From NCBI RefSeq assembly GCF_039645565.1, contig NZ_CP147914.1, positions 62,001-126,000 of the forward strand: a stretch of 64,000 nucleotides of DNA, written 5' to 3'. The stretch is from Sulfurimonas sp. HSL1-2. Its GTDB lineage: Bacteria; Campylobacterota; Campylobacteria; Campylobacterales; Sulfurimonadaceae. The notes under the pieces were generated by a model. The model was not told where the DNA came from. It made no database searches and worked only from the letters and a program-made list of their open reading frames with translations. Positions within the stretch are counted from its first letter, which is position 1, and the number at the start of each line of letters is the position of its first letter. Made by a program: the position numbers and the translations under genes. Positions 41,118 through 50,272 of this stretch are shown one piece after another.

Positions 41118-42338
41118 ATGTCCCAGCTGATAGAACTGATCTACTGCAGTGCCGCCGCGCACCCTTTCAGCCGGGCGGAGCTGGCACAGCTGCTCGCGGC
41201 ATCGCGGAGCAACAATGAAAAAATCGGCGTCTCCGGCATGCTGCTCTATGCGGAAGGGAGCTTCTTCCAGGTGCTGGAGGGGGAGGCGCCGACGGTCGAA
41301 GCGCTCTTTGAGACGATCCGGCGCGACCCGCGCCACAATGCGGTCACCCTCATCATACGCGAACCCATCGCCAGGCGTGCGTTCGAGGCGTGGACGATGG
41401 GGTATGCCGACATCACCCCCGATGAGGTGGATAAGCTCCTCGGCGCCAGCGACTTCTTTGCCCGGGAGGCCTCCTTTACCGCCCTGGGGCAGGACCGCGC
41501 AATGAAACTGCTCGAAGCGTTCAAGCAGGGGAGCTGGCGTGCGAGGCTGAGCAATACCGATGAGGCCTCGGCGGAAGTCACCCTCACGGCCGAAGACACC
41601 CCGGCATCACAGCCGGCCCTATTGGAGGGGCTGCCGCCGCACCCCGACTACACTTTTGCCTTCCAGCCCATCATCGATGTCAGAGACGGTACGATCTTCT
41701 CTTACGAGGCTCTGCTGCGCGGCGTGAACAACGAGACGGCCGAGAATGTGCTTAGTCGGGTCGACGCGGACAGTCTGCACCGGTTTGACGAGGAAAGCCG
41801 TATCCTCGCCATTGAAATGGCGGCCCGGCTGGGGCTGCCCGCCCGCTTGAACCTCAACGTCCTGCCCAGGAGCATCGGCATTTCACCGACGGCGGTCGCT
41901 TCCGTACGCGAAACGGCCCGGCGGTGCGGTCTGCGCATGGAGCAGATCGTCCTGGAGATATTGGAGTGGGAGATCATTGACGATTTCGAGGCGTTCAAGA
42001 GCAAGCTCGATCCCTACCGGGGGTTCGGGATGCACTTTGCCATCGACGACTTCGGCTCCGGCTATGCCGGGCTCAACCTACTGGCGGAGTTTCAGCCCGA
42101 CCTGATCAAGCTCGATATGGAGCTGGTGCGCGGCATCGAACATAACGGCCCGCGGCAGGCGATCGTGCGCGGCATTATCCGGACCTGTTTCGACCTGGGG
42201 ATCGACATTATCGCTGAGGGGGTCGAAACGGTCGGGGAGTCTCGGTGGCTGCGCGGCGAGGGGATCGTACTCTACCAGGGGAACCTGCTGGCCGAACCGG
42301 CGTTCGAGGCGCTTCCGACACGGTTCACAATACCCTGA
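41118..42338 (+). CDS. BLUF-EAL blue-light-regulated c-di-GMP phosphodiesterase
   Basis: 406 residues. The BLUF domain (1-95) keeps every photocycle residue at the spacing of AppA: Tyr9, Asn33, Gln51 (FFQVLEG), Trp92 and Met94. A linker leads to an EAL domain (about 175-400) with YEALLRG, LNLNVLP, EILEWE, AIDDFGSGYAGL, IKLDM and AEGVET all intact, so catalysis is expected. Blue light would control c-di-GMP hydrolysis, as in Klebsiella BlrP1. GGGGGAG precedes the ATG. Confidence 0.95.
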   Translation: MSQLIELIYCSAAAHPFSRAELAQLLAASRSNNEKIGVSGMLLYAEGSFFQVLEGEAPTVEALFETIRRDPRHNAVTLIIREPIARRAFEAWTMGYADITPDEVDKLLGASDFFAREASFTALGQDRAMKLLEAFKQGSWRARLSNTDEASAEVTLTAEDTPASQPALLEGLPPHPDYTFAFQPIIDVRDGTIFSYEALLRGVNNETAENVLSRVDADSLHRFDEESRILAIEMAARLGLPARLNLNVLPRSIGISPTAVASVRETARRCGLRMEQIVLEILEWEIIDDFEAFKSKLDPYRGFGMHFAIDDFGSGYAGLNLLAEFQPDLIKLDMELVRGIEHNGPRQAIVRGIIRTCFDLGIDIIAEGVETVGESRWLRGEGIVLYQGNLLAEPAFEALPTRFTIP

Positions 42339-42429
42339 TGCAGCGGGAAGCGTGCGGTGCGTTTCGAGATTATCGGTAAATAGTTTATGGTTTATCGTAA
42401 AAAAATGAGAGTGGGAAAATTCGGATGGA

Positions 42430-42505
42430 TGGTGGACCCTACCGGGATCGAACCGGTGACCTCGTCGCTGCCAGCGACGCGCTCTCCCAGCTGAGCTAAG
42501 GGCCC
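42430..42505 (-). tRNA. tRNA-Ala (GGC anticodon)
   Basis: A 76-base cloverleaf on the minus strand. Acceptor GGGCCCT pairs with AGGGTCC (one G-T), D arm GCTC/GAGC, anticodon stem CGTCG/CGACG with loop CTGGCAG (anticodon GGC, Ala), T arm ACCGG-TTCGATC-CCGGT, and an encoded 3' CCA after the discriminator A. Confidence 0.97.
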
Positions 42506-42573
42506 GGGAGATTTTTAAGAGGCAAAATTATACTTGCCGCAGACTTAAGGAAGTTTGAAACGACCCCCTCTGA

Positions 42574-43563
42574 TCAGAGGATCGAATACTTTGCCGCCTC
42601 GGCGCGAGAGGCGAGGGGGGTCGTCGTGACAGTTTCACCGTTGATGTCGAGGGTGTACTCTTCGTCCGGCGAGGTCTTGCAGTAGGTGAGAATGCTACGA
42701 AGGGCGAAATTGCGGTCGTTCTCGCTGGCGTTCTTGCTCAGCAGGACGTGCGGCCCCGGAACGCCTTCGGTCCGGATGTGGATGAACTTCGCGTTGTCGA
42801 TCTCCTGCAGTTTGACGTTCTCCTCCTGGTCGCGGCCTATTACCATTTTCGCGCCATCGGGCAGACGGAAGTGACGGCCCCATTTGAGCACCGGGATGTC
42901 CGGCACGTCGAACTGTTCGTCGTACTTGATGTAGTCGCGGATCTTGATGGCGAAGTTGGCGTCCGTCAGCAGACAACCGCCGCCCGGGCTCTCGAAATCA
43001 ACGAGTCCGAACTGCTCGGCGAGCTCCATCTGGCGTTCGCGGCTGCGGCCGAGGATCCCCTCGAGCTTGTCGCGGTCGACCCACCCCTCCTCTTCGGCGA
43101 TGGTCGGTGCCAGGCGTTTGGCGCTCATCGGGCGCAAGAGCAGGCCGTCGACGTTGGCTTCGTTAAGGACCTTGATGAGGGCGTCTTTGTTCTGGCTCAT
43201 CGGGCGCTGGCCGAGGACTTCACCGCTGATGAGGAAACTGGCACCTTCGGCTTCCATGATGCGCTTGGCGACTTCGAACATTTTCGCATGGCAGTCGATG
43301 CAGGGGTTGAAGTGCTTGCCGTAGCCGTATTTGGGGTCGAACAGGACGTCTTGGAGGTATTCGCTCTGGATATCGATGATGCGCAGTTCCGCGCCGACCT
43401 GGTCACACATGTTCTGCATATGGGCACGGCGGTCTTTGGTCGCCCCGAAACCGGTATTGATGTTACAGGCGATGACGTCGATCCCCTGGTCGATGATGAG
43501 CTTCATGGCAAGCGTAGAGTCGAGCCCGCCGGAGAAAAGCGCGATGGCTTTGCGTTTTGACAT
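42574..43563 (-). CDS. PP-loop tRNA-thiolation protein (MnmA/ThiI-like)
   Basis: 329 residues. The ATP-binding PP-loop SGGLDST is at 11-17. The Cys pair in NPCIDCHAKMF (near 87-97) and the later GGGCLL (near 195) match the catalytic Cys positions of MnmA, and ISGEVLGQRPMSQ resembles ThiI/MnmA. The C-terminal third (WGRHFRLPDGAKMVIGRDQEEN) is like the NFACT-R domain. Members thiolate tRNA, but the target position is not certain for this shortened type. AAGGAA precedes the ATG. Confidence 0.82.
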   Translation of the reverse strand: MSKRKAIALFSGGLDSTLAMKLIIDQGIDVIACNINTGFGATKDRRAHMQNMCDQVGAELRIIDIQSEYLQDVLFDPKYGYGKHFNPCIDCHAKMFEVAKRIMEAEGASFLISGEVLGQRPMSQNKDALIKVLNEANVDGLLLRPMSAKRLAPTIAEEEGWVDRDKLEGILGRSRERQMELAEQFGLVDFESPGGGCLLTDANFAIKIRDYIKYDEQFDVPDIPVLKWGRHFRLPDGAKMVIGRDQEENVKLQEIDNAKFIHIRTEGVPGPHVLLSKNASENDRNFALRSILTYCKTSPDEEYTLDINGETVTTTPLASRAEAAKYSIL

Positions 43564-43601
43564 TGGTAATTCCTTGGTAAGGCACAGGAGCAGGGTAGCG
43601 C

Positions 43602-45260
43602 CTAGGCGTCTATTCCTACCAGTTCACCTTTTTTGAGTTTCGCAATTTTACCGAGAATCTGACGATTTAAGAAGTATTTCTTATCGCTGGAGATGGCGGG
43701 ATCACGCATAACAGCCTGCCGGCGGTGCTCGTAATATTTGCGCAGAAAGATCAGCAGCTCGTTCTTGAGCGTCTCGTCGTCGGGGAACACGGGGATGGCC
43801 TCGTCCATGACGATGTGAATAAGCTCCGGCGTATTGCTGTCGCCCTGCAGCGCGGTGGCGAACTCCCCGGCATGGAAACGCAGCATCTGCGGCGAAATGA
43901 AGTCCAGCAGGGCATCGACGACGCCGGGGCGTTCCAATACCGTCTTGATGAGGGAGAGCTCCCACAGGTCACGGTGGGCCGAAGGTGTCGCGACGGGGGC
44001 CGTGGGTGCGGCCGTACGCACGGTCTGGCCCCCGACGCGCACCAGTCCGGGCGAGATACCCATGCGCGCGGCGAGGTGGCGCTTGTACTCCTCCTGCATC
44101 AGGGGCGAGAGGGTTTTGAGGTAGGCGGTCGTCTCCGCGAGGGCCTGCTCCTTCGCGCGTGGGTTCGCAAGGTCGTATTGTGCGAGCGTCGTCTCCAGCA
44201 CGAAGTCGATAAAGGGGCGGGGCTGCCGGAACATGCTTCCCAGCTCCTCGACGCGCCCCTCCTTGACCATGTCCGCCGGGTCGCGCCCCCCTTCGAAGAG
44301 GACGACGCCGCCGTCGAAGCCCGCGGCGCTGAGCAGCTTGGAGGCCTTGAGCGCGGCGTTGCGCCCCGCCGCGTCGCCGTCGTAGGCCATGATGATGCGC
44401 GGTTCGCCCTTGCGCAGCAGCGGCAGGTGTTCGCTGGTCAGCGCCGTCCCCAGGGTCGCCACGGCCTGGGTGAAGCCCGCCTGGTGCAGCATGATGACGT
44501 CGAGATACCCTTCGGTGACGATCATCTCCCTGCGCTTGTGGATGCTCTCCCTGGCGTGGTTGTAGGCGTAGAGCAGGCGGGACTTGTTGAAGAGTTTCGT
44601 CTGCGGGGAGTTGACGTACTTGGCCTGGTGGCCGGTGATGGTCCGGCCGCCGAAGCCGACGATGGCGCCGTTGGGGGCGTGGATGGGGAAGGTGATGCGC
44701 TCGATGAAGCGGGCGTATTCGCGCCCTTCGCCGATCCCCGCGACCCCCAGCTCGACCGCTTCGGCCATGGAGAACTGGTTCTGTTTGATGAAATTCAGGG
44801 TCAGGTGCGAGGCGGGGGCGTAGCCGATGCCGAAGTGCTCGATGCTCGACGCGTAAATGCCGCGCTCCTGCAGGTACTGCATCGCCGGCGGCGTTTTATC
44901 GAGCAGGCTGCGGTACCAGTCGTTGAGCTTTTCCATCAGCTGGGAGCGCTGCTGACGAGGCTCGCCCTGGGTATAGGCGAGGCTGTAGTTGTACTGCCCG
45001 GCGAGCTTCTCGATCGCCTCGGGGTAGGTGAGCTTCTCGTACTCCATGACGAACTTGATGGCGTCCCCGCTCGCCTGGCAGCCGAAACAGTGGTAGAACT
45101 GCTTGGAGGGGCTCACGGAGAAGCTGGGGCTCTTTTCGTCGTGGAAGGGACAGAGCCCCTTGTAGTTGACGCCGGCTTTTTTCAGTTCGACATAGTTACC
45201 GATAACATCGACGATGTCGATCCGGGATTTGAGCCCTTCGATGGAGTCCTGGGAAATCAT
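43602..45260 (-). CDS. dnaG: DNA primase
   Basis: 552 residues, near the Campylobacterota length. The N-terminal zinc site is CPFHDE...FHCFGC-like (FCPFHDE absent F; CPFHDEKSPSF and YHCFGC near 37-61), the Toprim domain has EGYLDVIMLHQAG near 250 and MAYDGDAAGRNAALKA near 292, and the C terminus binds DnaB. It makes the RNA primers for replication. The start codon lies 6 bases after TAAAAT on the minus strand with no ribosome site. Confidence 0.95.
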   Translation of the reverse strand: MISQDSIEGLKSRIDIVDVIGNYVELKKAGVNYKGLCPFHDEKSPSFSVSPSKQFYHCFGCQASGDAIKFVMEYEKLTYPEAIEKLAGQYNYSLAYTQGEPRQQRSQLMEKLNDWYRSLLDKTPPAMQYLQERGIYASSIEHFGIGYAPASHLTLNFIKQNQFSMAEAVELGVAGIGEGREYARFIERITFPIHAPNGAIVGFGGRTITGHQAKYVNSPQTKLFNKSRLLYAYNHARESIHKRREMIVTEGYLDVIMLHQAGFTQAVATLGTALTSEHLPLLRKGEPRIIMAYDGDAAGRNAALKASKLLSAAGFDGGVVLFEGGRDPADMVKEGRVEELGSMFRQPRPFIDFVLETTLAQYDLANPRAKEQALAETTAYLKTLSPLMQEEYKRHLAARMGISPGLVRVGGQTVRTAAPTAPVATPSAHRDLWELSLIKTVLERPGVVDALLDFISPQMLRFHAGEFATALQGDSNTPELIHIVMDEAIPVFPDDETLKNELLIFLRKYYEHRRQAVMRDPAISSDKKYFLNRQILGKIAKLKKGELVGIDA

Positions 45261-45317
45261 GGTGTCATTTTAGCGCAAAGTCGTCCAGGACAAAGGGATA
45301 TGAATCGAATCTAAAAG

Positions 45318-45370
45318 ATAATTATTTTCCTTTAATGGTAAGTGTCGCACAAGACGCATCACCCTATAAT
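45318..45370 (+). promoter_or_regulatory. Promoter region of the rubrerythrin operon
   Basis: A TATAAT at 45365-45370 lies about 100 bases before the gene. Upstream, ATAATTAT (45318-45325) is a perfect palindrome within an AT tract, resembling a short PerR/Fur half-site arrangement. The leader between 45371 and 45460 contains GC-rich potential hairpins (TGCCG/CGGCA, GGGCG/CGCCC). Confidence 0.4.
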
Positions 45371-45467
45371 GATGGCTGTTTTGACATGAATTGAGGCGTA
45401 TGCCGGGCGGTTAGAGCGGGTATACACGGCAGGGCGGCACGACGCGCCCGGAGTAAAGGAGAAGAAA

Positions 45468-46115
45468 ATGAAACAGTATCAGACCTACAGATGCAGCGTC
45501 TGCGGGAACGAAGTGGAAGTACAGCACGTCGGCGGCGGAACGCTGACCTGCTGCGGCCAGGCGATGGCGTGCACGACCGACAACCTCACGGCGGTCAACC
45601 TGATGAAAGCGTTCGCCGGCGAATCGATGGCGCGCAACAAATACGACCTCTTTGCCGACATCGCCCGCGATGAGGGGTGGCACGCGATCGAACGCCACTT
45701 CCGCGAAGCGGCGCTGAACGAGATGTGGCATGCCCGGGCCGAATACAAGGCCTATCACAAGATGATGGAGGGCCAGGAGGTCGAAGCGACGATGAAGAAC
45801 CTCGAAACGGGGATGGAGGGGGAACACTACGAACACACGGAGATGTACCCGAACTTCGCCGCGATCGCCGAGGAGGAGGGACACAAGGCCCTTGCCCGGC
45901 TCTTCAACGCCATCGCCAAGGTCGAGGTGGAGCATGAGCGCGAATACGCCGCGCTGAAACAGGTGATGATCGACGACGGCTTTTTTGCGAGCGCGGACGA
46001 GGAGATCTGGGTCTGCGAGGTGTGCGGCCACATCCACCGCGGCAAGAAGCCGCCCAAGGCCTGTCCGCTCTGCGGGGTACCGCAGGAGTATTTCAAACGT
46101 GAACATCTGTACTGA
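45468..46115 (+). CDS. rrc: Desulforedoxin-rubrerythrin-rubredoxin fusion (Rrc-like)
   Basis: 215 residues in three parts. An N-terminal desulforedoxin centre has CSVCG (9-12) and CCGQ (29-30). A four-helix di-iron rubrerythrin spans about 40-175 with ExxH motifs (EMWHARAEY, EVEHEREY). A C-terminal rubredoxin has CEVCG and CPLCG (185-207). This matches desulforubrerythrin of Campylobacter jejuni, a peroxide reductase under oxidative stress. AAAGGAG precedes the ATG. The rhodanese gene follows 11 bases later. Confidence 0.95.
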   Translation: MKQYQTYRCSVCGNEVEVQHVGGGTLTCCGQAMACTTDNLTAVNLMKAFAGESMARNKYDLFADIARDEGWHAIERHFREAALNEMWHARAEYKAYHKMMEGQEVEATMKNLETGMEGEHYEHTEMYPNFAAIAEEEGHKALARLFNAIAKVEVEHEREYAALKQVMIDDGFFASADEEIWVCEVCGHIHRGKKPPKACPLCGVPQEYFKREHLY

Positions 46116-46126
46116 AAAGGTAAAAA

Positions 46127-47002
46127 TTGATGCGTAATCTGATCATATTTTTGGCGCTGGCGGCATCGCTCGCAGCGATGGAACCGGTGGTGACGGGCGA
46201 GTGGCTCGTCAAGCATGCGGAGGAGAAAAACCTCGTCATCGTGGATGTTTCCGCCCCGGAAGCCTACGAAGAGGGGCACATCCCGGGTGCGCGCAATGCG
46301 AGCATCGAGCTTTGGCGCCGGGGCGTGGGGCAGCATGCAGAGGTACGCAGCGCCGCGGAGCTGCAGGCGCAGATGCGCCGCCTGGGGATCGGCAAGGAAA
46401 CGGAGGTCGTCGTCTACGCCCACCACCTCGACAACAAGGATCTGCTGCGTGCGACCTACGTGCTCTGGGCAATGGAGTATGCCGGGTTCAAGAAGACGGC
46501 GCTGCTTGACGGCGGCCTCCCCGCCTATACCGCCGCGGGCGGTAAACTCTCCGCCACGGCGACGGCGGACGGAGCGGGCAGTTACACTGTCAAGACCGAT
46601 GCGGGGATGATCGCGACGCTGGACGAGGTGAAAGCCTCCCTGGGGAAAGTCGCGATGATCGATTCGCGCCCGGCGCACTTCTACTTCGGCGCCGAGAAGC
46701 AGGGGGTGCTCAAACGTGCGGGCCACATCAGCGGGGCGCACAGCTACTTCTGGCGCTACAACGTGACCCCGCAAAACCGCCTCAAGCCGAAAGCGGAGCT
46801 CTCCGGCATGCTGGAAAAGGGGCTCGGGCTGGACAAGAACGCGCCGCTCATCGTCTACTGTACCGGCGGGCTGGAGGCGTCGATGAACTACTTCGTCGTC
46901 CACCGCGTGCTCGGGTTCAAGCAGGCCAAACTCTACGATGCGTCGATGAAAGAGTGGGGCAACCGCGACGACACGCCGATGCGCGTTTTCGTCTGGGAAT
47001 AA
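46127..47002 (+). CDS. Exported sulfurtransferase (two rhodanese domains)
   Basis: 291 residues with a signal peptide (1-16). The first rhodanese domain (about 20-140) is inactive-like with no catalytic Cys. The second (about 150-285) carries the active Cys in VYCTGGLEASMN near 247. This is the thiosulfate/3-mercaptopyruvate sulfurtransferase type in the periplasm, fitting a sulfur-oxidising host. Co-transcribed with rubrerythrin. Confidence 0.9.
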   Translation: MMRNLIIFLALAASLAAMEPVVTGEWLVKHAEEKNLVIVDVSAPEAYEEGHIPGARNASIELWRRGVGQHAEVRSAAELQAQMRRLGIGKETEVVVYAHHLDNKDLLRATYVLWAMEYAGFKKTALLDGGLPAYTAAGGKLSATATADGAGSYTVKTDAGMIATLDEVKASLGKVAMIDSRPAHFYFGAEKQGVLKRAGHISGAHSYFWRYNVTPQNRLKPKAELSGMLEKGLGLDKNAPLIVYCTGGLEASMNYFVVHRVLGFKQAKLYDASMKEWGNRDDTPMRVFVWE

Positions 47003-47074
47003 CCGACCGGTTGCAATCGGGGACGGGTTATGCTATACTTCGCGTCCAAATTTTAAAGAAAGTAGGTGATGTGA

Positions 47075-47287
47075 ATGCCAGGTATCGTTCTTCGTCAAGA
47101 TGACAACTTCGATGCTGCGTACCGTCGCTTCAAAAAGCAGACTGACCGTAACCTCGTCGTTACGGAAGCGCGCGCTCGCCGTTTCCATGAAACAGCGACC
47201 GAAAAGCTGAAAAAAGAGAAAATTGCTGCACGCAAGAAAATGCTCAAACGTCTGTATATGATGCGCCGTTACGAGTCACGCCTCTAA
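47075..47287 (+). CDS. rpsU: 30S ribosomal protein S21
   Basis: 70 residues, basic and helical, starting [20 protein letters not shown], which is the S21 pattern; codon choice differs slightly (more T-ending codons) from neighbours, as expected for a highly expressed gene. S21 aids translation initiation by supporting mRNA binding. A terminator follows directly. Confidence 0.97.
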   Translation: MPGIVLRQDDNFDAAYRRFKKQTDRNLVVTEARARRFHETATEKLKKEKIAARKKMLKRLYMMRRYESRL

Positions 47288-47292
47288 TCCCG

Positions 47293-47310
47293 AAAGCCTC
47301 CGGGCTTTTT
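47293..47310 (+). terminator. Intrinsic terminator after rpsU
   Basis: AAAGCC (47293-47298), loop TCCG, GGCTTT (47303-47308) and two more T. It ends just 4 bases before the TACACT box of the next gene. Confidence 0.75.
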
Positions 47311-47325
47311 GGATACACTCCCATT

Positions 47326-47709
47326 ATGAACCTCCTCCTCATCGACAAACAGGGCCTAGCCACTTATGCCAGAGAAGAAATTCTGCGCGACCAGTTCCAC
47401 CATCATGTTGATTATGTGTTTACGCTCGAGGATTTCAAAGCCAAGTATGCCGTCGGCCGATACAAGATCGTTATCGTTGATTTCGCCCTCGAAGCCGGGA
47501 CGGAAGCGCTGAAAATGATCGACACGCTCGACCCGAAGCAGCGGGTTATCATCCTCAGCGCCATGGACGACTACAGCGAACACAAGGGCTGCGCCTACTG
47601 CGTGGAGCACCACAACCGCCGCCGCCTCAAAGAGCCCGTCAGTATCGCGGAACTCGCCAATCTCATCAAGAATTTCGACTACACCACCTGCGCCCATTAC
47701 CACGAGTAG
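47326..47709 (+). CDS. Receiver-like protein with Cys/His C terminus
   Basis: 127 residues with an alpha/beta pattern like a CheY receiver (MNLLLIDKQG, KIVIVDFALEAG, QRVIILSAMDD). The Asp near 46 may be the phospho-acceptor, but the Lys/Pro switch is replaced by LKEPVSIAEL. The C-terminal part holds CAYC, HH and CAHYHE, a possible metal site. TACACT ends 6 bases before the ATG with no ribosome site. I do not recognise a family. Confidence 0.7.
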   Translation: MNLLLIDKQGLATYAREEILRDQFHHHVDYVFTLEDFKAKYAVGRYKIVIVDFALEAGTEALKMIDTLDPKQRVIILSAMDDYSEHKGCAYCVEHHNRRRLKEPVSIAELANLIKNFDYTTCAHYHE

Positions 47710-47770
47710 GGCACCGCTCTTTTTTAGCTCCCTTCGTTACAATTAGGCATCTGATTTTAAGGATCTTCCG

Positions 47771-48934
47771 ATGCTGTTTACCGCGCCGTTAAAAAGCAAT
47801 TCCATTCGTATCATGCTGCTGGGTTCGGGGGAACTCGGCAAAGAGGTCGCCATCGAGGCACAGCGCCTGGGCATCGAGGTCATCGCCGTCGACCGCTACG
47901 AAGGCGCCCCGGCCCACCTGGTCGCGCACCGCTCCCATGTCGTCAATATGCAGGATACCGAGGCTGTGCTGGAGCTGATCCGCTCCGAGATGCCCGACTT
48001 CATCCTCCCGGAGATCGAGGCGATCAGCATCGATGCACTGTTCAAGGCCGAAGCGGAAGGCTTCCACGTCATCCCGAACGCCGAGGCGGTCAACAAAACG
48101 ATGAACCGCAAAAACATCCGCAAGTTCGCCGCGGAGGAGCTGGGGCTCAAAACGGGACCGTACGAGTTCGTGAAAACCCGCGAGGAGCTTGAGGCGGCGG
48201 CCGGACGGCTCGGCTACCCCTGTGTCGTCAAGCCGGTCATGAGCTCCTCGGGCCACGGCCAGAGCGTCATGAAGAGCGAGGCGGACCTGGACCGTTCCTG
48301 GGAGATGGCCAAGGAGGCGCGCGGCGATGCCAGCGAGCTGATCGTCGAGGCTTTCATCGCCTTTGATTACGAGATCACGATGCTCACGGCGCGCAACGGC
48401 GTTGAGACGGTCTTCTGCGAACCCATCGGCCATATCCAGCGCGACGGTGACTACGTTTTCAGCTGGCAGCCGATGCAGATGAGCAACGTCGCCAAGGCAC
48501 GGGCGGAACTGATCGCCAAAGAGATCACCGACGGCCTCGGCGGCCGCGGGCTTTTTGGCGTCGAACTCTTCATCCAGGGGGACGAGGTCTACTTCAGCGA
48601 AGTGAGCCCGCGTCCGCACGACACGGGGATGGTCACCCTCATCACCCAGAGCCAGAGCGAGTTCGCCCTGCACCTGCGCGCCGTGCTCGGCCTGCCGCTC
48701 GGCTTTACCTTCTACGGCGGCGGCGCGTCGGCGGCGTACAAGGCGACGTCGGAATCCTTCGCCCCGGTCGTCGATATAGACGATGCGCTTTTTGACGCCA
48801 ACAGCTTCGTGCGCGTCTTCGGCAAGCCCGAATCCCACCCGGGCCGCCGCCTTGCCGTCGCCCTGGTCTATGACGAACCCGAAGCGGCTCTGGCCAAAGC
48901 GCGCACGATCATCGAGAAAGTAAGCGACCACTGA
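47771..48934 (+). CDS. purT: Formate-dependent phosphoribosylglycinamide formyltransferase
   Basis: 387 residues, ATP-grasp fold. The start [17 protein letters not shown], then [15 protein letters not shown] near 155 and the C-terminal domain [15 protein letters not shown] are PurT features. It uses ATP and formate to formylate GAR in purine synthesis without folate. The window also ends inside purN, the folate-dependent alternative. Confidence 0.96.
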   Translation: MLFTAPLKSNSIRIMLLGSGELGKEVAIEAQRLGIEVIAVDRYEGAPAHLVAHRSHVVNMQDTEAVLELIRSEMPDFILPEIEAISIDALFKAEAEGFHVIPNAEAVNKTMNRKNIRKFAAEELGLKTGPYEFVKTREELEAAAGRLGYPCVVKPVMSSSGHGQSVMKSEADLDRSWEMAKEARGDASELIVEAFIAFDYEITMLTARNGVETVFCEPIGHIQRDGDYVFSWQPMQMSNVAKARAELIAKEITDGLGGRGLFGVELFIQGDEVYFSEVSPRPHDTGMVTLITQSQSEFALHLRAVLGLPLGFTFYGGGASAAYKATSESFAPVVDIDDALFDANSFVRVFGKPESHPGRRLAVALVYDEPEAALAKARTIIEKVSDH

Positions 48935-49863
48935 TGAAAATCGTCTTGCTCGACACGTTGACCTACGGCGACACGGACCTCGGCGGTTTCGACGCCTTCG
49001 GCGAGGTTGACGTTTACGAGACGACGGCGCCGGAAGAGACAGCGGAGCGCATCGCTAACGCCGACGTTATCGTGACAAACAAGGTCGTTATTACCGATGA
49101 GATGATGGCGGCAACGCCGACGCTGAAACTGATCTGTGTCGCGGCCACGGGAACAAACAACGTCGATATCCCCGCCGCCGAGGCGCGCGGTATCGCCGTC
49201 AGGAACGTTGCGGGCTACTCCACCGACTCCGTCATACAGCACACCTTTTCCATGCTCTTTTATCTCCTGGGCCACAGCCGCTACTACGACAGCTATGTCA
49301 AAAACGGCGACTGGGCGCGCAGCGAGGTGTTTACCCATGTCGGGCGCCCCTTCCATGAGATCAAGGGAAAGACCTGGGGCATTATCGGCCTGGGCGAGAT
49401 CGGCCGGGGCGTCGCCGCCGTTGCGAAGGCCTTCGGGGCGCAGGTGCGCTACTACTCCACCTCGGGGAAAAACGACAACGCCGACTATGAAAAAGTAACC
49501 CTGAGCCGCCTGCTCGAGGAGAGCGACATCGTCACGATCCACGCCCCGCTCAACGCTTCGACCAAGGGGCTGATCGGCCACTCCGAGCTGCTCATTATGA
49601 AAGACGGGGCCGTCCTGCTGAACCTCGGCCGCGGCGGGATCGTCGACGAGCGGGCCTTGGCGGCCATCATCGACGCCAAATCGCTCTACATCGGCCTCGA
49701 CGTGCTTGAAAAAGAGCCGATGAGCGCGGGCCACCCGCTGATGGAAATCGAGCATAAAGAGCGCCTCTACATCACCCCGCACATCGCCTGGACCTCCGTC
49801 GAGGCGCGCGATGCCCTCATCGCCAAGGTCATCGAAAACATCCGTACTTTCGTCAATGCCTGA
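48934..49863 (+). CDS. D-2-hydroxyacid dehydrogenase
   Basis: 309 residues. The NAD-binding motif GLGEIGRGVAAVAKAFG is near 149, with NLGRGGIVDERAL near 230 and the catalytic Arg/Glu/His set ending in YITPHIAW near 280. The group includes hydroxypyruvate/glyoxylate reductases and D-lactate dehydrogenase. Start shares one base with the purT stop (TGATG). Confidence 0.92.
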   Translation: MKIVLLDTLTYGDTDLGGFDAFGEVDVYETTAPEETAERIANADVIVTNKVVITDEMMAATPTLKLICVAATGTNNVDIPAAEARGIAVRNVAGYSTDSVIQHTFSMLFYLLGHSRYYDSYVKNGDWARSEVFTHVGRPFHEIKGKTWGIIGLGEIGRGVAAVAKAFGAQVRYYSTSGKNDNADYEKVTLSRLLEESDIVTIHAPLNASTKGLIGHSELLIMKDGAVLLNLGRGGIVDERALAAIIDAKSLYIGLDVLEKEPMSAGHPLMEIEHKERLYITPHIAWTSVEARDALIAKVIENIRTFVNA

Positions 49864-50272
49864 TGCCTACGGCCCTCTGGGGCTGTTCCTTTCCGCTTTC
49901 CTTGCCGCGACCCTGCTGCCGTTCAGTTCCGAAGCCGCCCTTGTTGCCGCACTTTCAAGCGGGATGGAAAGCGGCGTGGCACTGGCGTCGGCTTCCGCCG
50001 GGAATATCCTCGCGATCCTCGTCAACTACCTTCTCGGATTCTGGCTCTATGAAAAGACCCATACGAAACTGGAAGCGAGCAAAACGGGGCGCAAAGCGCT
50101 CGCTGCGGGGCACCGCTACGGCTATGCGGCCTTGCTGCTGAGCTGGCTGCCGGTGATCGGTGACCCGTTGACCCTCGTGGCGGGCATGGCCCGGCTCAAC
50201 GTCGTATGGTTCTTACTGCTTGCCGGGAGCCTGCGGATTGCGCGCTACTGGCTGATCGCGCAGGCGTTCTAG
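49856..50272 (+). CDS. DedA/YqaA-family membrane protein
   Basis: 138 residues of the SNARE-associated/YqaA type: two long hydrophobic segments with ATLLPFSSEAALVAAL and LSWLPVIGDPLTLVAGM, the Glu and GDP motifs common to DedA relatives (putative lipid scramblases). Starts 8 bases inside the dehydrogenase gene. Stop overlaps the convergent CDP-alcohol gene by 4 bases. Confidence 0.85.
   Translation: MPDAYGPLGLFLSAFLAATLLPFSSEAALVAALSSGMESGVALASASAGNILAILVNYLLGFWLYEKTHTKLEASKTGRKALAAGHRYGYAALLLSWLPVIGDPLTLVAGMARLNVVWFLLLAGSLRIARYWLIAQAF

Noticed and set aside
42506..42573. Further tRNA genes next to tRNA-Ala
   Set aside because: The flanks do not fold into another cloverleaf.
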